NCBI GenBank assembly: GCA_951640165.1 | Contig: OX621247.1 | Location: forward strand, 36,430,001 to 36,494,000 | Reading direction: 5' to 3' | Length of the DNA stretch: 64,000 bases | From: Pseudoips prasinana | Taxonomy: Eukaryota > Arthropoda > Insecta > Lepidoptera > Nolidae | In this document: piece by piece, positions 39,601-51,600 of the stretch | How positions within the stretch are numbered: the stretch's first letter is position 1 | Layout of the letters: every line of letters starts with the position of its first letter | The notes under the pieces: generated by a model | Databases searched by the model: none | Seen by the model: only the letters and a program-made list of their open reading frames with translations | Told to the model about the DNA's origin: nothing | Made by a program: the position numbers and the translations under genes

Positions 39601-42600
39601 TGAAGGGAATGGCGTAATGGGGGGCGCGAGGCAGATAGATAAAGCTCGTCAAGGGCATGGTTTTTCAAACTCTTTGCAGTCACAGACCATTTTCACAATT
39701 GAAAAAATCTCATGGACCCCTGTCAAAGAATATGATAGTACAAGAAAACAAGTAATTTATTGGTATTTTAAACTTCGCAATCTGACATATTATCATATAT
39801 TATGGCCACGGGTTACGATCGCGATTACAATTTAAGGCAAATCATTACCTTTTGGTTAACCTGACGTTTCGGCATAAATTGCACAATCCGTTACCTGATA
39901 TTCTAATTTTCCTTTGATGAGAAATGCTGTATTTAGTACACAATTAACTAATAAATATCTCAAGAGTGAAATATCTAACTGTGGACTCCTGATATCCACG
40001 CTACGGATCCCTAAGGGATCCGTGGATCCCACTTAAGGAAACCCTGGTCTAGGGGTTTCGGTTTGTGTCCGCATACCAGTTGGGGAGTTGAGGATGCAGA
40101 CACGGGTTAACACGTAAAAGAAAGCCTACCAGACTTGTTTCGTTTTATTAACCGCCAGACCATTCATTCACCATAGTGCTGTAAACCAAAATCCGCCCGA
40201 ATATGGGCCAGTGACTACTTATTAAATACATTTTCCAACGTCTAAACTAACAATGACGTGTCGTCCATCAGGTGGCGTGGCACGCGCGAGGCGACTACCT
40301 GTGCGTGACGCTCCGGGACGGCGCCTCGCGGGCCGTGCTGGTGCACCAAGTGTCGCGGCGCCGCTCGCAGCTGCCCTTCAGCCGCGCCAAGGGCCTGGTG
40401 CAGTGCGCCCTGTTCCACCCCACCAAGCCGCTGCTGTTCGTTGCGGTGAGTATGTTACTGCGGTGACTACGTGTGCGTGGTGCTGGTGCACCAAGTGTCG
40501 CGGCGCCGCTCGCAGCTGCCCTTCAGCCGCGCCAAGGGCCTGGTGCAGTGCGCCCTGTTCCACCCCACCAAGCCGCTGCTGTTCGTTGCGGTGAGTATGT
40601 TACTGCGGTGACTACGTGTGCGTGGTGCTGGTGCACCAAGTGTCGCGGCGCCGCTCGCAGCTGCCCTTCAGCCGCGCCAAGGGCCTGGTGCAGTGCGCCC
40701 TGTTCCACCCCACCAAGCCGCTGCTGTTCGTTGCGGTGAGTATGTTACTGCGGTGACTACGTGTGCGTGGTGCTGGTGCACCAAGTGTCGCGGCGCCGCT
40801 CGCAGCTGCCCTTCAGCCGCGCCAAGGGCCTGGTGCAGTGCGCCCTGTTCCACCCCACCAAGCCGCTGCTGTTCGTTGCGGTGAGTATGTTACTGCGGTG
40901 ACTACGTGTGCGTGGTGCTGGTGCACCAAGTGTCGCGGCGCCGCTCGCAGCTGCCCTTCAGCCGCGCCAAGGGCCTGGTGCAGTGCGCCCTGTTCCACCC
41001 CACCAAGCCGCTGCTGTTCGTTGCGGTGAGTATGTTACTGCGGTGACTACGTGTGCGTGGTGCTGGTGCACCAAGTGTCGCGGCGCCGCTACCACCAGGC
41101 CGCTACTGTGTTGATAAATGTTTATATTAATGTTTTCTTTTCTTACAGACGCAACGTGTGGTGCGTGTGTACGACCTGGTGAAACAAGAGCTGGTGCGGA
41201 AGCTGCTGACGGGCGCGCAGTGGATCAGCAACATGGCGGTGCATCCGGCCGGGGACAACCTGCTCGTGAGCTCCTACGACAGGAAGTGTATATGGTACGT
41301 CGTCGCTATATGTTCCGATGATTTTAGTAATTGATATAACCTCCAATTATAACCTGCTGGTTCGGTTATTTGTTTGTTTTGCATTTTAAAATAATAATTA
41401 TAATATCCTGGGACATTATTTACACACGGTCATGTGATCCCAAACTAAGCAGAGCTGTACTATGGAAACCAGATAACTGATATACTACTTTTCTTTAGTA
41501 AATACATACTTATATAGATAATTACACCCAGACTCAGGACAAACAGTCATGTTTATGCACACAAATATCTGTCCTGGGTAGGAATCGAACCCACGACCTC
41601 CGGCGTGAAAAGCAAGTATTTGCCAAGCACGCCATTCTTGTACTGTTGGCTTCGTTTTCTTTCTTCGTCGATCTAATATTCTATTTGGAAAAATTCAGGC
41701 CGAATTTAGTTTCGAGTATGTCTCGTGCGTCTGTACGTTAGGTACCTGTAAGCTATAGCATTGATATTAATACGAACGAACAAAAATAACGAACCTCTCC
41801 TCGAATACACAGGACAAATTCATTTTTTTATCGAGTGCCGGCCTCAGTATCTGTGTTTTCACATTATTATTGTGAAAAATGAGAGGATAAGTTCCCAAGT
41901 AACAATATTCTCCTATAACTATTGGCTTATAAGAAAAAACGTCTTATAGGAATCCAGTAAACGCATTGACTAAGGTCACTGATCTTAAAACAGCATCCAT
42001 TGAGGCGATTTGTACTACAAGCACTTTGTGTTCTATTAGGTAGATTTATAAATGTTTATTGGATCAATCTATACGATTATGTCTCCAAATTGCCTTTTAG
42101 TCATATTTCGTAGTTTTATAAAAGTTCACAGAATTATTTTATAAGATAATTACTAGACTAGCAATCTTAAAAGAGCATTTGATAGAACGTATTTGCAAAA
42201 TGCATATTTTAATCCTATAAACACATTATATAAGATAATTGATTCTTGTAAACATCTTTTTTATTTCTCTATAAGACATGAGTACTCCTAAGAACGTCTT
42301 AGGTAAAGCTGCTATAAGTAGTAAATTAGGATTGATTTGTTTCAATCATGACTTCTAAGGGATTGCTAGCACAGAACTAGCACGCTCGCTGATGTTTATG
42401 AGTAAAATTGTACTAATATGTGCCTTTACCATGTTATTACCAGCGTGATTGCTCGTCCATGGCCATTTTATTTTGTTAACTGGCATAAGAAGCCAGAAAA
42501 AATAAAAATGGATTTACACAAGTGCAGTACGAGTTATAGAAGAGAAGTTTAAAAAAGTACTTTGAGATGATATTAGGAACGGAGTTGGAAACAATACTTT

Positions 42601-45600
42601 GCTTGAATAAAAAAGAGTCCGAGAAAGTTTGTAATGGTTCCGTACACCAAAAATACGAAAATTGCAAAGGCTTATCGGAAAATGATGATCATCAAGAAAA
42701 TATTGAAAATAGTAACGAAAGCGGTTTTGATGATTTTAATAATGACGGAATACCTTAGTTCGAAAAGAAATATGAATTGCAGAAGGATGTGCAACAAAAT
42801 CGAGATTTTATATAAATAAATCATATTTTGTTATTTTCAGCTCCTAAGATAGTAAGATTCTATTTTAACAATAACGTCAAACAACGACTGACGTCATTGT
42901 CTAGGCTAGCCGAGGCGGCAATATCTGTAAAACACTGTTATGGTACGTAAAATAAATAATAGTTAAAAAAAAACAAAAAACACGCTTTATATAATATAAC
43001 TAAAAAATAGGAAATAAATTTTAATAAATTTAAATTGAAAATAGTGTAAATTAAATATATATTTTATTGTAAAAAAGCATGGGGTGCATGGTGTCAATAG
43101 TTATAAATATTTTACTGACAGATTTGAGTAACAGCAACCCACGCTTTTTTACAATAAAATATTTTCAATTTAAATTTATTAAAATTTATTTTCTATTTTT
43201 TAGTTGTTTCTTTTTTATAATTTTATATAAAGCGTGATTTTTTTAACTATTTTTCTAATCAAATTAGTGTATTGTCGTCTGTCTTCGATAAATCTACAAA
43301 GGTTGAATGAAATCTGACCATTCAAAGTGGGTCTAAAGGAGTCTAAATAAATAAATAATAAATAAAAAAGGTTTTATTCACGTAGACTTCAAAAAAGCGC
43401 TTGTAAATAGTCAGAACATGTTTGTAGTATTATAGTTGTATACATTATTATTTCTAGTAACATAGATATTAGGTACACATGTATTGATAGTAATAAAACA
43501 TTAATAAAATTTATTTTCTAGTAGTCTGTTACATACATTCAAGTGAAGCTAATATAAAGCGCGTAAAAAGAAAACTTACAATGATTGTAAGTCAAGTAAA
43601 GTTTGTAAGTGAATATAGCAAATTTTAGATTTGTTTTTATTTTCTTGTTAGTCTAAACAAGAAAATAAAAACAAATCTAAAATTTGCTATATGCACTTAC
43701 AGAAGGGATACATCAGTATTGACTATGTCCCATGGATCCCTAAAAATAAATCATGGTGACAGGCCAGTATGTCTTAAAGTAGTCTTAACTTTGACCAAAT
43801 AGTTCTATAAAGCTCCTGAGAAATGCAATATGGTGGCCTGAGCAGATCCGAATGGACTTAGTATATATTGTTTATTATTATTAAAAAAAACTTGTGTGTA
43901 CTTATGTACACGCGTTAGAAGTTATACTTCTTAATATACAACTTGAACATAGTTATAAATTTTCATACCACCTAGAACTCACGTCATGCTGTTATTTTTA
44001 CGATGCGCGCGCATCGTAAAAATTCACTCTCATACATTTTCATACCACCTAGAACTAACGTCATGCTGTTATTTTTACGATGCGCGCGCATCGTAAAAAT
44101 ACACTCTCATACATTTTCATACCACCTAGAACTAACGTCATGCTGTTATTTTTACGATGCGCGCGCATCGTAAAAATTCACTCTCATACATTTTCATACC
44201 ACCTAGAACTAACGTCATGCTGTTATTTTTACGATGCGCGCGCATCGTAAAAATTCACTCTCACATTTTCATACCACCTAGAACTAACGTCATGCTGTTA
44301 TTTATACGATGCGCGCGCATCGTAAAAATTCACTCTCATACATTTTCATACCACCTAGAACTAACGTCATGCTGTTATTTTTACGATGCGCGCGCATCGT
44401 TTAAATTCACTCTCATACATTTTCATACCACCTAGAACTAACGTCATGCTGTTATTTTTACGATGCGCGCGCATCGTAACAATTCACTCTCATACCACCT
44501 AGAACTAACTTCATGCTGTTAAATTTTTTGGTGTCGGTGTGCGCGCGCATCGTAAAAATTCACTCTCACATTTTCATACCACCTAGAACTAACGTCATGC
44601 TGTTATTTTTACGATGCGCGCGCATCGTAAAAAATCACTCTCATACATTTTCATACCACCTAGAACTAACGTCATGCTGTTATTTTTACGATGCGCGCGC
44701 ATCGTAAAAATTCACTCTCATACATTTTCATACCACCTAGAACTAACGTCATGCTGTTATTTTTACGATGCGCGCGCATCGTAACAATTCACTCTCATAC
44801 CACCTAGAACTAACTTCATGCTGTTAAATTTTTTGGTGTCGGTGTGCGCGCGCATCGTAAAAATTCACTCTCACATTTTCATACCACCTAGAACTAACGT
44901 CATGCTGTTATTTTTACGATGCGCGCGCATCGTAAAAATTCACTCTCATACATTTTCATACCACCTAGAACTAACGTCATGCTGTTATTTTTACGATGCG
45001 CGCGCATCGTAAAAATTCACTCTCATACATTTTCATACCACCTAGAACTAACGTCATGCTGTTATTATTACGATGCGCGCGCATCGTAAAAATTCACTCT
45101 CATACATTTTCATACCACCTGGAACTAACGTCATGCTGTTATTTTTACGATGCGCGCGCATCGTAAAAATTCACTCTCATACATTTTCATACCACCTAGA
45201 ACTAACGTCATGCTGTTATTTTTACGATGCGCGCGCATCGTAACAATTCACTCTCATACCACCTAGAACTAACGTCATGCTGTTATTTTTACGATGCGCG
45301 CGCATCGTAACAATTCACTCTCATACCACCTAGAACTAACTTCATGCTGTTAAATTTTTTGGTGTCGGTGTGCGCGCGCATCGTAAAAATTCACTCTCAC
45401 ATTTTCATACCACCTAGAACTAACGTCATGCTGTTATTTTTACGATGCGCGCGCATCGTAAAAAATCACTCTCATACATTTTCATACCACCTAGAACTAA
45501 CGTCATGCTGTTATTTTTACGATGCGCGCGCATCGTAAAAATTCACTCTCATACATTTTCATACCACCTAGAACTAACGTCATGCTGTTATTTTTACGAT

Positions 45601-48600
45601 GCGCGCGCATCGTAACAATTCACTCTCATACCACCTAGAACTAACTTCATGCTGTTAAATTTTTTGGTGTCGGTGTGCGCGCGCATCGTAAAAATTCACT
45701 CTCACATTTTCATACCACCTAGAACTAACGTCATGCTGTTATTTTTACGATGCGCGCGCATCGTAAAAATTCACTCTCATACATTTTCATACCACCTAGA
45801 ACTAACGTCATGCTGTTATTATTACGATGCGCGCGCATCGTAAAAATTCACTCTCATACATTTTCATACCACCTGGAACTAACGTCATGCTGTTATTTTT
45901 ACGATGCGCGCGCATCGTAAAAATTCACTCTCATACATTTTCATACCACCTAGAACTAACGTCATGCTGTTATTTTTACGATGCGCGCGCATCGTAACAA
46001 TTCACTCTCATACCACCTAGAACTAACGTCATGCTGTTATTTTTACGATGCGCGCGCATCGTAACAATTCACTCTCATACCACCTAGAACTAACTTCATG
46101 CTGTTAAATTTTTTGGTGTCGGTGTGCGCGCGCATCGTAAAAATTCACTCTCATCATTTTTCTCCATCGCGCCAAAAGAAGTATAACTTCAAAAATACAA
46201 ATAATAAATAAGTTTAATTTCGAAAGCGCATTAAAATTGTCAAATTTTTATGAAACACTATCAATATAATTAATTTCGCACGTTGTGTAGGTATTCTTTA
46301 CACAATAGTCAATAAATAAAAGTTCTATTTTAAAGAATATTAATATCGAACTTTGCCTTTGTAATTATATTTTTTATATGAAATAGGTATTTGAACACAA
46401 TCAAACACAAGAATGAGAAATGATACTCTTATTTATAGCATCACGGTAATCACTTTTGGATCAATTACACCAGTAGCAGCAAGAGCCAGATTGTTAGAAG
46501 ACTAATTACACCAGTAGTGGCAAGGGCCAGATCTTTATAAGCATATATCTTTTAGCATTAACCGGATCTTTATAAAATCGAATTGCACTTTACCGGATAG
46601 TAACAAAACTACTATAGGGCGTATAGTCCTATAATCTGCGCCTAAATGCGGCACTATTAACGTTTATAAGATTTCTATAGGACTAAAAAACACATGCTCT
46701 TAGGAAGGTTACAGGATAAAATTTAGCTGCTTGGGTTTTCACAATAATAATTAAATAGTATGTGCAAGTTTACATCGCCGGATAAACCATTACTTTACAT
46801 TCGCTTCGAAATACTTAACCTCTTTAAATGTTTGTTTTAATATGCGTGTCTGGGAAATCCATTAAAAAAAACACATGATTACTAAAAACATAAGAAAGTG
46901 AAATTATTCACAATATGATTTCACTTTCGTATGTTTACTCACCAAAATGTATGGGATGAGCAGTTTTCCCAAATTTATAATCATTACAAAAAATAGCAAA
47001 ATGTAAACTCGTTTTGAATATGTTGAAATATGAATCCCGCAAGATTATCGCAGCACATGCTTAGGAAGTGCATATAATTATTGTATATTGTAGTAGCCGG
47101 CGCCGGGTGGCGGCCGGGCCTCTACTTGTGTGTCACCCTCCGGCTGTGGCAAAGAGATGTTTTCGACCGATAATAACGATTCCGATCTATTCGTTTATTG
47201 ATTTGCATTTACTCCGAGAGACTCGTAAAGTATAGTGTTCTGTTCCCGCAGGTTCGACCTGGAGCTGTCGTCGAAGCCGTACCAGACGCTGCGGCTGCAC
47301 GGCGGCGCGGTGCGCTCGGTGGCGTTCCACCGGCGCTACCCGCTGTTCGCGTCGGCCGGGGACGACGACAGGGTCGTCGTGTCGCACGGCATGGTCTACA
47401 AGTGAGTAGTCCAGTGCAATCTGTACTGGAGCAGAGTTACTAATGTTCCACCGGCGCTACCCGCTGTTCGCGTCGGCCGGGGACGACGACAGGGTCGTCG
47501 TGTCGCACGGCATGGTCTACAAGTGAGTAGTCCAGTGCAATCTGTACTGGAGCAGAGTTACTAATGTTCCACCGGCGCTACCCGCTGTTCGCGTCGGCCG
47601 GGGACGACGACAGGATCGTCGTGTCGCACGGCATGGTCTACAAGTGAGTAGTCCAGTGCAATCTGTACTGGAGCAGAGTTACTAATGTTCCACCGGCGCT
47701 ACCCGCTGTTCGCGTCGGCCGGGGACGACGACAGGATCGTCGTGTCGCACGGCATGGTCTACAAGTGAGTAGTCCAGTGCAATCTGTACTGGAGCAGAGT
47801 TACTAATGTTCCACCGGCGCTACCCGCTGTTCGCGTCGGCCGGGGACGACGACAGGATCGTCGTGTCGCACGGCATGGTCTACAAGTGAGTAGTCCAGTG
47901 CAATCTGTACTGGAGCAGAGTTACTAATGTTCCACCGGCGCTACCCGCTGTTCGCGTCGGCCGGGGACGACGACAGGATCGTCGTGTCGCACGGCATGGT
48001 CTACAAGTGAGTAGTCCAGTGCAATCTGTACTGGAGCAGAGTTACTAATGTTCCACCGGCGCTACCCGCTGTTCGCGTCGGCCGGGGACGACGACAGGAT
48101 CGTCGTGTCGCACGGCATGGTCTACAAGTGAGTAGTCCAGTGCAATCTGTACTGGAGCAGAGTTACTAATGTTCCACCGGCGCTACCCGCTGTTCGCGTC
48201 GGCCGGGGACGACGACAGGATCGTCGTGTCGCACGGCATGGTCTACAAGTGAGTAGTCCAGTGCAATCTGTACTGGAGCAGAGTTACTAATGTTCCACCG
48301 GCGCTACCCGCTGTTCGCGTCGGCCGGGGACGACGACAGGATCGTCGTGTCGCACGGCATGGTCTACAAGTGAGTAGTCCAGTGCAATCTGTACTGGAGC
48401 AGAGTTACTAATGTTCCACCGGCGCTACCCGCTGTTCGCGTCGGCCGGGGACGACGACAGGATCGTCGTGTCGCACGGCATGGTCTACAAGTGAGTAGTC
48501 CAGTGCAATCTGTACTGGAGCAGAGTTACTAATGTTCCACCGGCGCTACCCGCTGTTCGCGTCGGCCGGGGACGACGACAGGATCGTCGTGTCGCACGGC

Positions 48601-51600
48601 ATGGTCTACAAGTGAGTAGTCCAGTGCAATCTGTACTGGAGCAGAGTTACTAATGTTCCACCGGCGCTACCCGCTGTTCGCGTCGGCCGGGGACGACGAC
48701 AGGATCGTCGTGTCGCACGGCATGGTCTACAAGTGAGTAGTCCAGTGCAATCTGTACTGGAGCAGAGTTACTAATGTTCCACCGGCGCTACCCGCTGTTC
48801 GCGTCGGCCGGGGACGACGACAGGATCGTCGTGTCGCACGGCATGGTCTACAAGTGAGTAGTCCAGTGCAATCTGTACTGGAGCAGAGTTACTAATGTTC
48901 CACCGGCGCTACCCGCTGTTCGCGTCGGCCGGGGACGACGACAGGATCGTCGTGTCGCACGGCATGGTCTACAAGTGAGTAGTCCAGTGCAATCTGTACT
49001 GGAGCAGAGTTACTAATGTTCCACCGGCGCTACCCGCTGTTCGCGTCGGCCGGGGACGACGACAGGATCGTCGTGTCGCACGGCATGGTCTACAAGTGAG
49101 TAGTCCAGTGCAATCTGTACTGGAGCAGAGTTACTAATGTTCCACCGGCGCTACCCGCTGTTCGCGTCGGCCGGGGACGACGACAGGATCGTCGTGTCGC
49201 ACGGCATGGTCTACAAGTGAGTAGTCCAGTGCAATCTGTACTGGAGCAGAGTTACTAATGTTCCACCGGCGCTACCCGCTGTTCGCGTCGGCCGGGGACG
49301 ACGACAGGATCGTCGTGTCGCACGGCATGGTCTACAAGTGAGTAGTCCAGTGCAATCTGTACTGGAGCAGAGTTACTAATGTTCCACCGGCGCTACCCGC
49401 TGTTCGCGTCGGCCGGGGACGACGACAGGATCGTCGTGTCGCACGGCATGGTCTACAAGTGAGTAGTCCAGTGCAATCTGTACTGGAGCAGAGTTACTAA
49501 TGTTCCACCGGCGCTACCCGCTGTTCGCGTCGGCCGGGGACGACGACAGGATCGTCGTGTCGCACGGCATGGTCTACAAGTGAGTAGTCCAGTGCAATCT
49601 GTACTGGAGCAGAGTTACTAATGTTCCACCGGCGCTACCCGCTGTTCGCGTCGGCCGGGGACGACGACAGGATCGTCGTGTCGCACGGCATGGTCTACAA
49701 GTGAGTAGTCCAGTGCAATCTGTACTGGAGCAGAGTTACTAATGTTCCACCGGCGCTACCCGCTGTTCGCGTCGGCCGGGGACGACGACAGGATCGTCGT
49801 GTCGCACGGCATGGTCTACAAGTGAGTAGTCCAGTGCAATCTGTACTGGAGCAGAGTTACTAATGTTCCACCGGCGCTACCCGCTGTTCGCGTCGGCCGG
49901 GGACGACGACAGGATCGTCGTGTCGCACGGCATGGTCTACAAGTGAGTAGTCCAGTGCAATCTGTACTGGAGCAGAGTTACTAATGTTCCACCGGCGCTA
50001 CCCGCTGTTCGCGTCGGCCGGGGACGACGACAGGATCGTCGTGTCGCACGGCATGGTCTACAAGTGAGTAGTCCAGTGCAATCTGTACTGGAGCAGAGTT
50101 ACTAATGTTCCACCGGCGCTACCCGCTGTTCGCGTCGGCCGGGGACGACGACAGGATCGTCGTGTCGCACGGCATGGTCTACAAGTGAGTAGTCCAGTGC
50201 AATCTGTACTGGAGCAGAGTTACTAATGTTCCACCGGCGCTACCCGCTGTTCGCGTCGGCCGGGGACGACGACAGGATCGTCGTGTCGCACGGCATGGTC
50301 TACAAGTGAGTAGTCCAGTGCAATCTGTACTGGAGCAGAGTTACTAATGTTCCACCGGCGCTACCCGCTGTTCGCGTCGGCCGGGGACGACGACAGGATC
50401 GTCGTGTCGCACGGCATGGTCTACAAGTGAGTAGTCCAGTGCAATCTGTACTGGAGCAGAGTTACTAATGTTCCACCGGCGCTACCCGCTGTTCGCGTCG
50501 GCCGGGGACGACGACAGGATCGTCGTGTCGCACGGCATGGTCTACAAGTGAGTAGTCCAGTGCAATCTGTACTGGAGCAGAGTTACTAATGTTCCACCGG
50601 CGCTACCCGCTGTTCGCGTCGGCCGGGGACGACGACAGGATCGTCGTGTCGCACGGCATGGTCTACAAGTGAGTAGTCCAGTGCAATCTGTACTGGAGCA
50701 GAGTTACTAATGTTCCACCGGCGCTACCCGCTGTTCGCGTCGGCCGGGGACGACGACAGGATCGTCGTGTCGCACGGCATGGTCTACAAGTGAGTAGTCC
50801 AGTGCAATCTGTACTGGAGCAGAGTTACTAATGTTCCACCGGCGCTACCCGCTGTTCGCGTCGGCCGGGGACGACGACAGGATCGTCGTGTCGCACGGCA
50901 TGGTCTACAAGTGAGTAGTCCAGTGCAATCTGTACTGGAGCAGAGTTACTAATGTTCCACCGGCGCTACCCGCTGTTCGCGTCGGCCGGGGACGACGACA
51001 GGATCGTCGTGTCGCACGGCATGGTCTACAAGTGAGTAGTCCAGTGCAATCTGTACTGGAGCAGAGTTACTAATGTTCCACCGGCGCTACCCGCTGTTCG
51101 CGTCGGCCGGGGACGACGACAGGATCGTCGTGTCGCACGGCATGGTCTACAAGTGAGTAGTCCAGTGCAATCTGTACTGGAGCAGAGTTACTAATGTTCC
51201 ACCGGCGCTACCCGCTGTTCGCGTCGGCCGGGGACGACGACAGGATCGTCGTGTCGCACGGCATGGTCTACAAGTGAGTAGTCCAGTGCAATCTGTACTG
51301 GAGCAGAGTTACTAATGTTCCACCGGCGCTACCCGCTGTTCGCGTCGGCCGGGGACGACGACAGGATCGTCGTGTCGCACGGCATGGTCTACAAGTGAGT
51401 AGTCCAGTGCAATCTGTACTGGAGCAGAGTTACTAATGTTCCACCGGCGCTACCCGCTGTTCGCGTCGGCCGGGGACGACGACAGGATCGTCGTGTCGCA
51501 CGGCATGGTCTACAAGTGAGTAGTCCAGTGCAATCTGTACTGGAGCAGAGTTACTAATGTTCCACCGGCGCTACCCGCTGTTCGCGTCGGCCGGGGACGA

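Larger units (their letters stand above)
33591..40271 (+). other. BOP1 intron 12
   Basis: Contains a LINE (34500-37450), a LINE 3' UTR-like repeat (37850-38050), an RT fragment (38200-38560) and a hAT-like element (39656-40046). The stretches 33591-34499 and 38561-39655 show no recognisable element; the latter is GC-richer and may be an unclassified repeat. Confidence 0.65.
41295..47251 (+). other. BOP1 intron 14
   Basis: It holds an antisense SINE, a foldback element, a dispersed repeat, a long hairpin and the palindromic array, described separately. The remaining parts (41650-42950 and 46190-47250) have no intact gene. A short ORF at 42567-42758 is of unknown origin. An acidic, low-confidence coding remnant cannot be assigned. 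Confidence 0.6.

Noticed and set aside
40473..41114. Repeated 88-codon plus-strand and 61-codon minus-strand frames in the 145-bp array
   Set aside because: They read the exon 13 units out of frame and owe their length to GC-rich repetition.
44157..45843. Repeated 64- to 92-codon frames in the palindromic array
   Set aside because: They only mirror the tandem units and carry no domain or start context.
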